Assembly: GCF_025995175.1 (NCBI RefSeq)
Contig: NZ_BAPV01000004.1
Span: 186,001-250,000 of the forward strand
Direction of reading: 5' to 3'
DNA: 64,000 nucleotides
Origin: Asaia krungthepensis NRIC 0535
Lineage (GTDB): Bacteria; Pseudomonadota; Alphaproteobacteria; Acetobacterales; Acetobacteraceae
In this document: piece by piece, positions 47,174 to 61,103 of the stretch
Layout: each line of letters opens with the position of its first letter
Numbering within the stretch: position 1 is the stretch's first letter
The notes under the pieces: generated by a model
Told to the model about the DNA's origin: nothing
The model's database searches: none
What the model saw: the letters and a program-made list of their open reading frames with translations, nothing else
Program-made: the position numbers and the translations under genes

Positions 47174-47479
47174 TTACCAGCTCGACTTGACCATACCGGG
47201 GATCTGGCCGGTGGAGGCCAGGTCGCGCAGGGCGATACGGCTCAGCTCGAACTTGCGGTAGTTCGCGCGGGGACGTCCCGAAACCTTGCAGCGCAGACGG
47301 AAACGAACGCGCGACCCGTTGCGCGGCATTTCTGCCAGCTTCAGGGTTGCGTCGAAACGCTCCTCTACCGGAAGGCTCCGGTCCTTGATGATATCTTTCA
47401 ACGCGGTCCGCTTCGCCTTGTCGCGCGTCGCCATATAGGCGCGCTTGGCGTTGCGGTTCACGGCGGAGATTTTTGCCAT
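47174..47479 (-). CDS. rpsN: 30S ribosomal protein S14
   Basis: Small-subunit head protein, 101 aa, of the zinc-free long type (no CxxC pairs). The C-terminal GRPRANYRKFELSRIALRD motif is clear. A 115-base spacer with a hairpin separates it from rplE. Confidence 0.96.
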   Translation of the reverse strand: MAKISAVNRNAKRAYMATRDKAKRTALKDIIKDRSLPVEERFDATLKLAEMPRNGSRVRFRLRCKVSGRPRANYRKFELSRIALRDLASTGQIPGMVKSSW

Positions 47480-47546
47480 GCTAAATCTTCTCCCGGAACC
47501 TGTCGGGCCAATCCCAACGGTTTTCCAAACAGCGTGTGTATATAGG

Positions 47547-47583
47547 GAGCCGGGCTTCCTTTGAAAAGGAAAAAACCCGGCTC
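47547..47583 (-). promoter_or_regulatory. Hairpin in the rplE-rpsN spacer
   Basis: An 8-bp outer stem (47547-47554 with 47576-47583) encloses an inner cctttgaaaagg hairpin and a T6 run. It is the longest spacer inside the spc genes and could hold an S8-type control or a processing site. The T run lies inside the loop, so it is not a normal terminator. Confidence 0.5.
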
Positions 47584-47594
47584 AACCCGATAAA

Positions 47595-48161
47595 TCAGGC
47601 AGTGAAGGGCAGATCGAACGCCTTGAGCAGCGCTTTTGCCTCTTCATCGCTCTTCGCCGTGGTGACGAAGATGATGTCCATGCCGCGTACGGAGTCGATC
47701 TTGTCGTAGTCGATTTCCGGGAACACGATCTGCTCCTTGATGCCCATGGCGAAGTTGCCACGACCGTCAAAGCCCTTGTTGGGGGGCAAACCGCGGAAGT
47801 CACGGATGCGCGGCATCGCGATCGTCACGAGACGATCGAGAAATTCGTACATACGCGCGCGACGCAGGGTCACCTTACAGCCGATCGGCAGGCCTTCACG
47901 GATCTTGAAGCCGGCGATTGCCTTGCGGGCAACCGTCTTGACGGGCTTCTGACCGGAGATGGCTGCCATTTCGGCAACAGCGGCATCGAGCTTCTTCTGG
48001 TCGCCGGCGGCTTCGCCAACGCCCATGTTCAGCACGATCTTTTCCAGCTTGGGAACCTGCATGGCGTTCTTGTAGCCAAACTGCTCACGCAGCTTGTCAC
48101 GGAGAACGTCGTTGTAACGCTGCTGCAGGCGCGGCTGGATGCGGGTAATGGTCTCGCTCAT
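47595..48161 (-). CDS. rplE: 50S ribosomal protein L5
   Basis: Binds 5S rRNA and contacts P-site tRNA. The 188-aa protein has [11 protein letters not shown], the [21 protein letters not shown] segment and a FPEIDYDK end. Placed between rplX and rpsN as in most bacteria. Confidence 0.96.
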   Translation of the reverse strand: MSETITRIQPRLQQRYNDVLRDKLREQFGYKNAMQVPKLEKIVLNMGVGEAAGDQKKLDAAVAEMAAISGQKPVKTVARKAIAGFKIREGLPIGCKVTLRRARMYEFLDRLVTIAMPRIRDFRGLPPNKGFDGRGNFAMGIKEQIVFPEIDYDKIDSVRGMDIIFVTTAKSDEEAKALLKAFDLPFTA

Positions 48162-48171
48162 TGTCGCCCCC

Positions 48172-48492
48172 TTAGCCTTCGATCACTTCGCCGGTCACCT
48201 TGGCGACACGGACCTTGCGTCCATCCTCGAGCTGACGGAAACCGACGCGAGTCGGCTTGCCGCTCTTCGGATCGACGAGCTTCAGGTTGGACAGATGAAC
48301 CGGCATTTCCTTGGCGATGATACCGCCTTCCTGGTTCATGCGGGTCGGCTTCTGGTGACGCTTGGCCACGGCAACGCCACGCACGATGGCCTTTTCGACC
48401 TTCGGCAGAACGGCCAGGACTTCGCCACGCGTGCCGCGCGATGAGCCGGAGAGGACCAGAACCTGGTCACCCTTCTTGATACGAGCAGCCAT
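48172..48492 (-). CDS. rplX: 50S ribosomal protein L24
   Basis: Assembly initiator of the large subunit, 106 aa, with the KOW motif [20 protein letters not shown] near the N terminus. Its ATG overlaps the rplN stop by one base (TAATG). Confidence 0.96.
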
Positions 48493-48860
48493 TATAGCAC
48501 CTCCGGAGCCAGGGAGATGATCTTCATGAACTTGCGCGCACGCAGCTCACGAACCACCGGGCCAAAGATACGCGTACCGATCGGTTCCATCGACTTGTTG
48601 ATCAGCACGGCCGCGTTCTTGTCGAAGCGGATGGCGCTGCCGTCAGCACGACGAACGGGGTAGGACGTGCGAACGATGACGGCCTGATGCACGTCACCCT
48701 TCTTCACCTTGCCGCGGGGAATCGCTTCCTTGACGGACACGACGATCACGTCGCCGACCGAGGCGGTTTTCCGCTTGGAGCCGCCCAGCACCTTGATGCA
48801 CTGCACCTGACGTGCGCCGGAATTATCGGCGACGTCCAGATTGGTCTCGGGATGGATCAT
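48492..48860 (-). CDS. rplN: 50S ribosomal protein L14
   Basis: Forms part of the subunit interface with L19. The 122-aa chain contains [20 protein letters not shown] and the [13 protein letters not shown] end. Usually the first gene of the spc operon; here it follows rpsQ after 14 bases. Confidence 0.97.
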
Positions 48861-48874
48861 TTCTCAGTCCCCTC

Positions 48875-49156
48875 TTACGCTGACGCCTGAGCCGGTGCCG
48901 CAGCTGCTGCCTCAAGGGCCGCACCGTTGCGGGTAATCACCGTCCAGGTCTTGCGCTTGGAAATCGGGGCGCATTCTTCGATGCGCACCGTGTCTCCGAT
49001 CTTGCACTCGTTCAGCTCGTCATGCGCCGCGTACTTCTTGGAACGACGAATGAACTTCTTATAGAGCGGGTGCATGATACGACGATCGACAAGAACGGTA
49101 ACCGTCTTGTCCATCTTGTCGCTCGTCACTCGCCCTGTCAGGACGCGCCTTGGCAT
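48875..49156 (-). CDS. rpsQ: 30S ribosomal protein S17
   Basis: Primary 16S rRNA 5' domain binder, 93 aa, opening [19 protein letters not shown]. An Ala-rich C-terminal tail extends past the family core. The longer upstream frame lies in rpmC and was not used. Confidence 0.96.
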   Translation of the reverse strand: MPRRVLTGRVTSDKMDKTVTVLVDRRIMHPLYKKFIRRSKKYAAHDELNECKIGDTVRIEECAPISKRKTWTVITRNGAALEAAAAAPAQASA

Positions 49157-49169
49157 CGTCCGTCTCCTC

Positions 49170-49403
49170 TCAGGACTCTGCGGCAGACGTTTTTGCGCCC
49201 GCCTTGTTCTTCGATTGATGCGCCACCGTCTTGATGCGAGCAATCGCACGACGGAGAACGCGAACGCGTCCGACTCCCTCGGACTGGCCCGTGGCAGCCT
49301 GGAACCGGAGGTTCAGCTGCTCACGCTTCAGGTCCAGAAGAAGGGCCTGCAGTTCATCAGGGGACTTGGCGCGAAGATCGGCTACCTTGTAAGCGTCAGC
49401 CAT
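49170..49403 (-). CDS. rpmC: 50S ribosomal protein L29
   Basis: Exit-tunnel protein, 77 aa, with two helices ([20 protein letters not shown] and [11 protein letters not shown]). A short Lys/Ala tail is added. It starts two bases after the rplP stop. Confidence 0.95.
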   Translation of the reverse strand: MADAYKVADLRAKSPDELQALLLDLKREQLNLRFQAATGQSEGVGRVRVLRRAIARIKTVAHQSKNKAGAKTSAAES

Positions 49404-49405
49404 TC

Positions 49406-49822
49406 TTATGCCTCCCCGATACGGGTGATGAACTTGGTCTTGATCGGCAGCTTCGCTGCGCCAAGAGCCAGGGCCTCACGTGCCACTTCAGGCGGCACGC
49501 CTTCGATTTCAAACAGCACGCGACCGGGCTTCACGCGGGCCACCCAGAACTCGGGCGAGCCCTTGCCGGAGCCCATGCGGACTTCGGCAGGCTTCGTGGA
49601 AACCGGCAGATCCGGGAAAATCCGGATCCACACGCGACCGGCACGCTTCATCGCACGAGTGATCGCACGACGCGACGCCTCGATCTGGCGTGCGGTGATA
49701 CGTTCGGGTTCAAGAGCCTTAAGGCCGAACGCGCCGAAATTCAACGTCGTTCCGCCCTTGGCCAACCCATGAATGCGGCCCTTATGGGCCTTGCGAAACT
49801 TAGTCCGCTTCGGGGAAAGCAT
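49406..49822 (-). CDS. rplP: 50S ribosomal protein L16
   Basis: Large-subunit protein near the A site, 138 aa, starting [19 protein letters not shown]. The conserved [17 protein letters not shown] end is present. Confidence 0.97.
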
Positions 49823-49869
49823 GGTGTCGTATCCTCATGCGCCTCGCGGCGCTTGTCATAATCTACTGC

Positions 49870-50547
49870 TCAGCGCTGCGGCGCTTGTTCCGCAGCACGA
49901 CGGTCCTGAGCCATCGGATCATGGGCAAGGATTTCACCCTTGAAGATCCAGACTTTCACACCGCACGTACCATAGGTCGTCTTGGCAGTGGCGATACCGT
50001 AATCGATGTCGGCGCGCAACGTGTGAAGTGGCACGCGACCTTCGCGATACCACTCGATACGAGCGATTTCCGCACCACCGAGACGGCCGGAGCAGTTGAT
50101 TCGGATACCCTGCGCGCCAAGACGCATGGCAGACTGAACCGCACGCTTCATTGCACGACGGAAGGCCACGCGGCGCTCCAGCTGCTGTGCAATGTTCTCG
50201 GCAACCAGGGTTGCGTCGATTTCGGGCTTGCGGATCTCGACGATGTTCAGCGCAACGTCGGTCTTTGCCAGGCGGCTCAGATCCTTGCGCAGAGCGTCGA
50301 TGTCCTGACCCTTCTTGCCGATGACGACGCCGGGACGCGCTGCATAGATCGTGACGCGCGGCTTCTTGGCCGGACGCTCGATCACAACGCGGGAGACGCC
50401 TGCACCCGACAGCTTGCGACGCAGATAGGCGCGCAGCATCAGGTCTTCATGCAGCAGACGGGAATAGTCATTGCCAGCGTACCAGCGGCTATCCCAGGTG
50501 CGGTTTACGCCGAGCCGGAGCCCGATCGGATTGACTTTGTGTCCCAT
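49870..50547 (-). CDS. rpsC: 30S ribosomal protein S3
   Basis: Lines the mRNA entry tunnel with S4 and S5. The 225-aa protein has [13 protein letters not shown], the KH domain with [11 protein letters not shown], and the C-terminal WIFKGEI motif. The ATG giving MGHKV lies one base after the rplV stop; the longer frame is inside rplV. Confidence 0.97.
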   Translation of the reverse strand: MGHKVNPIGLRLGVNRTWDSRWYAGNDYSRLLHEDLMLRAYLRRKLSGAGVSRVVIERPAKKPRVTIYAARPGVVIGKKGQDIDALRKDLSRLAKTDVALNIVEIRKPEIDATLVAENIAQQLERRVAFRRAMKRAVQSAMRLGAQGIRINCSGRLGGAEIARIEWYREGRVPLHTLRADIDYGIATAKTTYGTCGVKVWIFKGEILAHDPMAQDRRAAEQAPQR

Positions 50548-50548
50548 A

Positions 50549-50980
50549 TCAGGCTGCCTTCTGCTCTGCTGCGTCCTTGCCCTTGCCCTTCGGCGCAGGC
50601 GCTTCGTCTGCAGCGCGCTCGGCAACGACGATCTTCAGGTGGCTGAAGAACTTCTCGATGCGCGAGGAACGACCACGGCCACGAGCGTGGAAACGCTTCA
50701 TGACGATCGACTTGCCAACTTCTGCGGTCTTGACCACGAGCTGATCGACATCGAGCTGGTGATTGTTCTCTGCATTGGCCACGGCGCTCTCGAGGGTCTT
50801 GCGAACCTGCTGAGCGATACGGCGACGCGAGAACGTCAGCGCTGCGATTGCCTTGTCTGCCGGCTGGTTGCGGATCATCGCCGCAACCAGGTTCAGCTTG
50901 CGCGGGCTGACGCGGATGTTGCGGGCAACAGCCTGCGCTTCCGTATCAGCGAGTGTGCGAATGTGCTTCGGCTTGCTCAT
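50549..50980 (-). CDS. rplV: 50S ribosomal protein L22
   Basis: Lines the exit tunnel; its loop is a macrolide-resistance target. The 143-aa chain has [19 protein letters not shown] and [15 protein letters not shown] Lys/Ala-rich C-terminal extension (about 122-143) goes beyond the family core. Confidence 0.96.
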   Translation of the reverse strand: MSKPKHIRTLADTEAQAVARNIRVSPRKLNLVAAMIRNQPADKAIAALTFSRRRIAQQVRKTLESAVANAENNHQLDVDQLVVKTAEVGKSIVMKRFHARGRGRSSRIEKFFSHLKIVVAERAADEAPAPKGKGKDAAEQKAA

Positions 50981-50982
50981 GA

Positions 50983-51261
50983 TCAGCCCCGCTTCGACTT
51001 CTTGTCGGAAGCATGACCGGGGAACGTGCGTGTCGGCGAGAACTCACCGAACTTGTGCCCGACCATGTTTTCCGTCACCTGCACCGGCAGGAACTTGTGG
51101 CCATTATAAACGCCGAACGTGAGCCCGACGAACTGCGGCAGGATGGTGGAACGACGCGACCAGATCTTGATCACCTCATTACGACCCGAAGCGCGCGACG
51201 CTTCAGCCTTGCCGAACAAGTACCCGTCAACGAACGGGCCCTTCCAGACGGAACGTGCCAT
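50983..51261 (-). CDS. rpsS: 30S ribosomal protein S19
   Basis: Small-subunit head protein contacting the A-site finger, 92 aa. It starts [16 protein letters not shown] and includes [17 protein letters not shown]. Confidence 0.97.
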   Translation of the reverse strand: MARSVWKGPFVDGYLFGKAEASRASGRNEVIKIWSRRSTILPQFVGLTFGVYNGHKFLPVQVTENMVGHKFGEFSPTRTFPGHASDKKSKRG

Positions 51262-51278
51262 CTCTGTTTGCCCCCTTC

Positions 51279-52109
51279 TTACTTGCCGGTCTTGCGGCGA
51301 CGGATGATCAGGCTGTCCGTCTTCTTGTTAACACGAGTCTTGTAGCCCTTGGTCGGCTTGCCCCACGGCGTAACCGGATGACGGCCACCAGAGGTACGGC
51401 CTTCACCACCACCATGCGGATGGTCGACCGGGTTCATGACGACGCCACGGTTATGCGGACGACGGCCAAGCCAACGGTTACGACCGGCCTTGCCGAGATG
51501 CTGGTTCATGTTGTCGGGGTTCGACACCGCGCCAACAGTGGCCATGCATTCGCCACGGACGAGACGGAGCTCACCGGACTGCAGCTTGATCTGGGCGTAG
51601 CCGGCATCCTTGCCGACCAGCTGGCAATATGTGCCAGCCGAACGCGCGATCTTGCCACCTGCACCGGGCTTCAGCTCGATGTTGTGCACGATCGTACCGA
51701 CAGGCATCGAACCCAGCGGCATGGCGTTGCCCGGCTTCACGTCGGTGCGTTCGCCAGCGATCACCTGATCGCCAACCTTAACGCGCTGCGGTGCCAGGAT
51801 GTAAGCCAGCTCGCCGTCTTCGTACTTGATCAGCGCGATGAAGGCGGTGCGGTTCGGGTCATATTCCAGACGCTCGACCGTGCCGGCCACATCGAACTTG
51901 CGACGCTTGAAGTCGACATAGCGGTAGGACTGCTTGTGCCCGCCGCCACGGAAACGCGACGTGGTACGACCGTGGTTGTTACGGCCGCCCGTCTTGTTCT
52001 TGCCTTCGGTCAGCTGCTTGACCGGCTTGCCCTTATAGAGCTCGCTGCGATCGATCAGAACCGTGCCACGTGTGCTCGGCGTCGTGGGATTAAAGTGCTT
52101 GAGTGCCAT
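51279..52109 (-). CDS. rplB: 50S ribosomal protein L2
   Basis: Essential for subunit joining and peptidyl transfer. The 276-aa product starts [20 protein letters not shown] and has the conserved [17 protein letters not shown] loop with the catalytic-site histidine. Confidence 0.98.
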   Translation of the reverse strand: MALKHFNPTTPSTRGTVLIDRSELYKGKPVKQLTEGKNKTGGRNNHGRTTSRFRGGGHKQSYRYVDFKRRKFDVAGTVERLEYDPNRTAFIALIKYEDGELAYILAPQRVKVGDQVIAGERTDVKPGNAMPLGSMPVGTIVHNIELKPGAGGKIARSAGTYCQLVGKDAGYAQIKLQSGELRLVRGECMATVGAVSNPDNMNQHLGKAGRNRWLGRRPHNRGVVMNPVDHPHGGGEGRTSGGRHPVTPWGKPTKGYKTRVNKKTDSLIIRRRKTGK

Positions 52110-52125
52110 GGTATCCTATCCCGCG

Positions 52126-52467
52126 TCAGCCCAGCTTCGCGGTGAGGTCAATGGACTGACCTTCCGCAAGCTGAACATACGCCTTCTTGATGTCCGAACG
52201 GCGACCAGGACGGCCCTTGACCATCTTGGTCTTGCCCTTCTGCACCAGCGTGTTCACGGAGACGACCTTGACGCCGAAAAGCGTCTCGACCGCAACCTTG
52301 ATTTCCGGCTTCGCGGCGGTCATCGCCACGCGGAAAACAACCTGGTTACGCTCGGAGAGGGCCGTCGCCTTCTCGGTGATGAGCGGCGCGCGAACGATGT
52401 CAAACATCGCTTCACGCGTCATGCGCTGCGCCTTTGTGCGGCGCGCAAGAACGATGCCCGTGGTCAT
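52126..52467 (-). CDS. rplW: 50S ribosomal protein L23
   Basis: Docking site for trigger factor and SRP at the tunnel exit. The 113-aa frame includes [18 protein letters not shown] and [15 protein letters not shown]. The ATG at 52467 overlaps the rplD stop (ATGA), favouring coupling; ATGs at 52422 and 52407 would give a core closer to the usual family length. Confidence 0.94.
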   Translation of the reverse strand: MTTGIVLARRTKAQRMTREAMFDIVRAPLITEKATALSERNQVVFRVAMTAAKPEIKVAVETLFGVKVVSVNTLVQKGKTKMVKGRPGRRSDIKKAYVQLAEGQSIDLTAKLG

Positions 52468-53078
52468 GCCAGGCGCTCCTTGAGACCCTCGAGCCCTGCG
52501 CGCGTCAGCACGAGAACATCGTGGTTCAGAATGTCATAGACGTTGGCGCCGATCGTGGGCAGCACGTCGATCTTGGGCAGGTTGCGCACAGCGCGACCGA
52601 AAGCCACATCAACGGCCCCGTCGACGATCAGGGCGGAGGACCAACCCAGCGCAGCCAGCTTTGCAGCGGCTTCACGGGTCTTGGTCACACCAGCGGCCTG
52701 ATCGATGACGATCAGCTTGCCGGCTGCTGCCTTCTGCGACAGCGCAGAGATCAGGCCGAGGCGACGCACCTTCTTGGGCAGGTCATAGCCATGGTCGCGA
52801 ACGACCGGACCATGAACGACGCCACCAGTGCGAAACTGCGGTGCGCGCAGCGAGCCCTGACGTGCCGAGCCTGTGCCCTTCTGGCGGTACGGCTTCTTGG
52901 TCGTGCCAGAAATCTCGCCCATGCCCTTGGTGCGGTGCGTGCCAGCGCGGCGCTTGGCCAGCTGCCAGTGAACAACGCGTGCCATGATGTCCGTGCGCGG
53001 GGTAGCGCCGAACAGTTCCTCTGGCAGGGTCACCGTTCCGGCGCTGCCATTATCGAGGGTTTTGATATCGTATTCCAT
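52464..53078 (-). CDS. rplD: 50S ribosomal protein L4
   Basis: Tunnel protein, and in E. coli the repressor of the S10 operon. The 204-aa chain has the [14 protein letters not shown] loop that reaches the tunnel and the [18 protein letters not shown] region. Confidence 0.97.
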   Translation of the reverse strand: MEYDIKTLDNGSAGTVTLPEELFGATPRTDIMARVVHWQLAKRRAGTHRTKGMGEISGTTKKPYRQKGTGSARQGSLRAPQFRTGGVVHGPVVRDHGYDLPKKVRRLGLISALSQKAAAGKLIVIDQAAGVTKTREAAAKLAALGWSSALIVDGAVDVAFGRAVRNLPKIDVLPTIGANVYDILNHDVLVLTRAGLEGLKERLA

Positions 53079-53090
53079 CGCCCTCAGTCC

Positions 53091-53774
53091 TTAACCGGCG
53101 GCCGCCGCAGTCGCTGCCGGGTACGGCGCATCTGCATGGCGGGCCTTCTTGATCGCATCGCGGATCATCACCAGGCCATTCTTGGCACCCGGAATCGAAC
53201 CACGAACCATGATCAGGTTGCGTTCGGCGTCAACGGCTGCCACTTCGAGATTAAGCGTCGTGATGCGCTCGTCACCCATATGACCGGCCATTTTCTTGCC
53301 CTTGAAGACCTTGCCCGGATCCTGGCGCTGACCCGTCGAACCATGCGAACGATGGCTGATGGACACGCCGTGGGAGGCTTCAAGACCAGCGAAGTTCCAG
53401 CGCTTCATGACGCCGGCGAAGCCTTTGCCCTTGCTGGTGCCGGTGACGTCGACCTTCTGGCCAACGACGAAGTGGGCCGCAGAGAGCTTCGTGCCAGCCT
53501 CAAGCACGGCATCTTCTGCCACGCGAAACTCGACAAGAGTCTTCTTCGGCTCCACCTTGGTGCGAGCATAATGGCCACGCATCGGCTTGGTGACGTTCTT
53601 CACCTTTGCCTTGCTCATGCCGATCTGCACTGCGGTGTAGCCATCACGCTCCTGCGTGCGGGCGTCCACAACCTCGACCTCGTCGAGATGCAGCACTGTG
53701 ACCGGCACATGTGTGCCATCTTCCTTGAATAGCCGGGTCATTCCCAGCTTCTTTGCGATCAATCCGGTACGCAT
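53091..53774 (-). CDS. rplC: 50S ribosomal protein L3
   Basis: Peptidyl-transferase-centre protein, 227 aa. It starts [16 protein letters not shown] and holds the [17 protein letters not shown] and [23 protein letters not shown] loops, the latter including the methylated-glutamine region. It starts 10 bases after rpsJ. Confidence 0.97.
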   Translation of the reverse strand: MRTGLIAKKLGMTRLFKEDGTHVPVTVLHLDEVEVVDARTQERDGYTAVQIGMSKAKVKNVTKPMRGHYARTKVEPKKTLVEFRVAEDAVLEAGTKLSAAHFVVGQKVDVTGTSKGKGFAGVMKRWNFAGLEASHGVSISHRSHGSTGQRQDPGKVFKGKKMAGHMGDERITTLNLEVAAVDAERNLIMVRGSIPGAKNGLVMIRDAIKKARHADAPYPAATAAAAG

Positions 53775-53784
53775 CGTCTGGACC

Positions 53785-54093
53785 TTAAAGTTTGATCTCG
53801 ACGTCAACGCCAGCGGCGAGGTCGAGCTTCATGAGGGCGTCCACGGTCTGCGGTGTCGGCTCAACAATGTCGAGCAGGCGGCGATGAGTCCGAATTTCGA
53901 ACTGCTCGCGGCTTTTCTTGTCCACATGTGGGGAACGGTTCACAGTGAACCGCTCGATATGCGTCGGTAGCGGGATAGGACCCCGAACCCGCGCACCCGT
54001 ACGCTTCGCCGTGTTTACGATTTCCTTCGTGCTGTTGTCGAGCACGCGGTGATCGTACGCCTTTAGGCGAATGCGGATGTTCTGGTTGTCCAT
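53785..54093 (-). CDS. rpsJ: 30S ribosomal protein S10
   Basis: Small-subunit protein and NusB partner in antitermination. The 102-aa chain opens [19 protein letters not shown] and has [29 protein letters not shown]. The start is internal to a longer frame that runs into the tuf-rpsJ spacer. Confidence 0.97.
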   Translation of the reverse strand: MDNQNIRIRLKAYDHRVLDNSTKEIVNTAKRTGARVRGPIPLPTHIERFTVNRSPHVDKKSREQFEIRTHRRLLDIVEPTPQTVDALMKLDLAAGVDVEIKL

Positions 54094-54160
54094 CTTACCA
54101 ATAATCCAACTCGTTGGGGTTCGGGTCTTACCCTGCTCCCTCCTGGTCCCTTCTAAAGCC

Positions 54161-54190
54161 GACCCCGGCCGGATTACTCCGACCGGGGCC
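54161..54190 (-). promoter_or_regulatory. Stable hairpin in the tuf-rpsJ spacer
   Basis: A 12-bp stem (54161-54172 with 54179-54190; two G-U pairs in RNA) with a six-base loop, 27 bases after the tuf stop. The following bases (GGCTTTAG) contain only three T. It may partly terminate, or protect the abundant tuf mRNA end. Confidence 0.55.
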
Positions 54191-54216
54191 AACCAAATCA
54201 GGGCCCGTGCTTACAA

Positions 54217-55407
54217 TCAGGCGCTGATCGAGGAGACCACGCCTGCACCGACGGTGCGGCCGCCTTCACGGATAGCGAAGCGGAGACCTTCGTCCATGGC
54301 GATCGGAGCAATCAGCTCGACGTCCATGGCAACGTTATCGCCCGGCATGACCATTTCCGTGCCTTCCGGCAGCTGAACGACGCCCGTGACGTCGGTCGTG
54401 CGGAAATAGAACTGCGGACGGTAGTTTGTAAAGAACGGAGTGTGACGTCCGCCCTCTTCCTTCGTGAGGATGTAAGCCTCGGCCTTGAACTTCTTGTGCG
54501 GGGTGATCGAACCCGGCTTTGCAAGAACCTGACCGCGCTCAACGTCTTCACGCTTCGTGCCGCGAACCAGCGCACCGATGTTGTCACCGGCTTCACCGCG
54601 ATCGAGCAGCTTGCGGAACATCTCGACGCCAGTGACGGTCGTCTTGACGGTGTCCTTGAGGCCGACGATTTCGACTTCGTCACCTACGTTCACAACGCCA
54701 CGCTCAACGCGACCCGTGACAACCGTACCACGACCCGAGATCGAGAACACGTCTTCGATCGGCATCAGGAACGGACGGTCAACCGGACGCTCCGGCTGCG
54801 GGATGTAGGTGTCAACCGCTTCCATCAGCTCGAGCACGCGATCTTCACCGATTGCTGCGTCGCCGTCTTCGAGCGTCACCAGAGCCGAACCCTTGACGAT
54901 GGGGATATCGTCGCCGGGGAACTGGTAGGACGAGAGAAGCTCACGGACTTCCATTTCGACGAGCTCGAGAAGCTCGGCGTCGTCAACCTGGTCAACCTTG
55001 TTCAGGAACACGACCAGCGCCGGAACGCCAACCTGGCGAGCGAGCAGGATGTGCTCACGCGTCTGGGGCATCGGGCCGTCAGCAGCGGAGACGACCAGGA
55101 TTGCGCCGTCCATCTGGGCGGCACCCGTGATCATGTTCTTGACGTAGTCAGCATGGCCCGGGCAGTCGACGTGGGCGTAGTGACGGTTCTTGGTCTCGTA
55201 CTCAACGTGAGCGGTGGAGATCGTGATGCCGCGAGCGCGCTCTTCAGGAGCAGCGTCGATCTGGTCATACGCACGGAAGGTCGCGCCGCCGGACTTGGCG
55301 AGCGTCTTCGTGATTGCAGCCGTCAGTGAGGTCTTGCCATGGTCAACGTGACCGATGGTGCCAATGTTGCAGTGCGGCTTCGTCCGCTCAAATTTAGCCT
55401 TAGCCAT
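54217..55407 (-). CDS. tuf: Elongation factor Tu
   Basis: GTPase that delivers aminoacyl-tRNA. The 396-aa protein has G1 GHVDHGKT, G3 DCPGH, G4 NKVD and the kirromycin/beta-barrel domains II and III. The start giving [12 protein letters not shown] is the second of two adjacent ATGs and is best spaced from GGAGAG. It directly follows rpsG, with no fusA between. Confidence 0.98.
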   Translation of the reverse strand: MAKAKFERTKPHCNIGTIGHVDHGKTSLTAAITKTLAKSGGATFRAYDQIDAAPEERARGITISTAHVEYETKNRHYAHVDCPGHADYVKNMITGAAQMDGAILVVSAADGPMPQTREHILLARQVGVPALVVFLNKVDQVDDAELLELVEMEVRELLSSYQFPGDDIPIVKGSALVTLEDGDAAIGEDRVLELMEAVDTYIPQPERPVDRPFLMPIEDVFSISGRGTVVTGRVERGVVNVGDEVEIVGLKDTVKTTVTGVEMFRKLLDRGEAGDNIGALVRGTKREDVERGQVLAKPGSITPHKKFKAEAYILTKEEGGRHTPFFTNYRPQFYFRTTDVTGVVQLPEGTEMVMPGDNVAMDVELIAPIAMDEGLRFAIREGGRTVGAGVVSSISA

Positions 55408-55512
55408 CATTCTCTCCATAACCCACCGCCGAAGGTGCGGCGGGGAAGATTGCTAATTCGTACCAGGCACCTCCGAAGGAGGCACCCGGGGAAATCGGTT
55501 AGCCTGTTCAGC

Positions 55513-55989
55513 TTACCAACGATAGTGGCTGAATGCTTTATTTGCTTCAGCCATACGATGCGTGTCTTCGCGCTTCTTGACGGCGGAGCCGCGATTGTTG
55601 ATCGCGTCCATCAGCTCGTTGGAAAGGCGTTCCTGCATCGTGTTTTCACCGCGCTTGCGCGAGGCGTCGATCAGCCAGCGGATGGCAAGGGCCTGACGGC
55701 GCTCGGCACGGACTTCGACGGGGACCTGATAGGTCGCACCGCCGACGCGGCGGGAGCGAACCTCTACGGCCGGCTTCACGTTGTCCAGAGCCGCATGGAA
55801 CATGGCGACCGGGTCAGCCGTGGCACCGCCACGACGACGCACGGACTCAAGCGCACCGTAAACGATGCCCTCGGCTGTGGACTTCTTACCATCGTACATC
55901 AGAGCGTTCATAAAACGCGTGATGACGACATCTCCGAACTTCGGATCGGGAAGGATCTCACGCTTTACAGCGCGATGACGGCGACTCAT
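55513..55989 (-). CDS. rpsG: 30S ribosomal protein S7
   Basis: Nucleates the 16S 3' domain and in E. coli represses the str operon. The 158-aa protein opens [20 protein letters not shown] and ends [11 protein letters not shown]. It starts 14 bases after rpsL. Downstream a 105-base spacer leads to tuf, where fusA would normally lie. Confidence 0.97.
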   Translation of the reverse strand: MSRRHRAVKREILPDPKFGDVVITRFMNALMYDGKKSTAEGIVYGALESVRRRGGATADPVAMFHAALDNVKPAVEVRSRRVGGATYQVPVEVRAERRQALAIRWLIDASRKRGENTMQERLSNELMDAINNRGSAVKKREDTHRMAEANKAFSHYRW

Positions 55990-56003
55990 GCCTGAATTTC
56001 CTC

Positions 56004-56375
56004 TTACTTCGGACGCTTCGCGCCATACAGCGAACGGCGCTGACGACGCTTGGCGATGCCCTGCGTGTCAAGCACGCCGCGCAGGATGTGATAACGCACA
56101 CCCGGCAAATCTTTTACACGGCCGCCGCGGATCAGCACGACGCTGTGTTCCTGCAGGTTATGGCCTTCACCCGGAATGTAGCTAACGACCTCATACCCGT
56201 TGGTCAGGCGCACCTTTGCCACCTTACGCAGGGCCGAGTTCGGCTTTTTCGGGGTAACCGTATAGACGCGCGTGCAAACGCCGCGCTTCTGGGGGCAACC
56301 CTGGAGGGCCGGCACTTTATTCCGCTTGGCGGCAGGCTCACGGCCCTTGGCGATCAACTGGTTGATGGTCGGCAT
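56004..56375 (-). CDS. rpsL: 30S ribosomal protein S12
   Basis: Decoding-centre protein, 123 aa, with [13 protein letters not shown] and [15 protein letters not shown]. The lysines equivalent to E. coli Lys42/43 and Lys87 ([10 protein letters not shown]) are present, the streptomycin-sensitive form. The longer upstream frame is leader sequence. Confidence 0.98.
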   Translation of the reverse strand: MPTINQLIAKGREPAAKRNKVPALQGCPQKRGVCTRVYTVTPKKPNSALRKVAKVRLTNGYEVVSYIPGEGHNLQEHSVVLIRGGRVKDLPGVRYHILRGVLDTQGIAKRRQRRSLYGAKRPK

Positions 56376-56585
56376 ACGCCCTTCCCGATCCTTGCTCACT
56401 GCTAGATCGAGCGACGCCCGATCTGCTTGCTTCCAACAAAATTCAGCGCGCGGCAGAATGCCGCCCGCTTTTGACTCTTTCACTACCGGCCTGAGCCTCA
56501 CCCGAGGGCGGCGGCACCGTTAGCGTTTGATGCTGTCTATCAACGGCTCAGACGCCTTAGGAGACGGGGGTAGCCGAGGGCGCGG

Positions 56586-56614
56586 ACCCTATGGCCGTTT
56601 CGGATGAAAGTCAA
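56586..56614 (-). promoter_or_regulatory. Sigma70 promoter of the str operon (rpsL-rpsG-tuf)
   Basis: On the minus strand TTGACT (56614-56609), 17 bases, then TAGGGT (56591-56586). Three GANTC sites lie 22 to 50 bases upstream of the -35. The start would lie about 200 bases before rpsL. Confidence 0.7.
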
Positions 56615-56635
56615 GCATACTCTAGCGTTCTGCCC

Positions 56636-56663
56636 GATTCTCGTTCGATTCCCGTCTCGAATC
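56636..56663. promoter_or_regulatory. Three GANTC sites upstream of the rpsL promoter
   Basis: GANTC at 56636-56640, 56647-56651 and 56659-56663. They occupy the zone where UP elements or activators would bind. Another lies in the leader (56473-56477). Confidence 0.7.
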
Positions 56664-56676
56664 GCCGGATACGAAA

Positions 56677-56700
56677 TCGGGCGGGTATTACCCCGCCCGA
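56677..56700 (-). terminator. Terminator candidate after rpoC
   Basis: A 9-bp stem (56677-56685 with 56692-56700), loop of six, followed on the minus strand by TTTCGT. Weak U tract. Confidence 0.55.
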
Positions 56701-56729
56701 TCCCAAACGTAAACTAGTTTTTCCGAGAC

Positions 56730-56752
56730 GCCACAGGGGTTTCCCCTGTGGC
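56730..56752 (-). terminator. Hairpin directly after rpoC
   Basis: A perfect 10-bp stem (56730-56739 with 56743-56752) with a three-base loop, 12 bases after the rpoC stop. No U tract follows, so it may work with the second hairpin or protect the 3' end. Confidence 0.55.
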
Positions 56753-56764
56753 AGTCATTAGGTT

Positions 56765-61015
<4,251 letters not shown>

Positions 61016-61041
61016 GCGCCGAAATCCCATTTCACGGAGCG

Positions 61042-61057
61042 GGCCGGAAGACCGGCC
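61042..61057 (-). promoter_or_regulatory. Hairpin before rpoC
   Basis: A 6-bp GC stem (61042-61047 with 61052-61057) with a UCUU loop in the rpoB-rpoC spacer, close to the rpoC start. Similar in position to the hairpin before rpsM. Confidence 0.45.
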
Positions 61058-61103
61058 GCGCCCGCGTTAGCAACAAACACAGAGAAGGCAGAGACAAAGC
61101 GCA

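Larger units (their letters stand above)
56376..56764. other. rpoC-rpsL intergenic region
   Basis: About 390 bases without a gene. It holds two stem-loops after rpoC, a cluster of three GANTC sites, the rpsL promoter and a leader of roughly 200 bases before rpsL. Features are listed separately. Confidence 0.7.
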
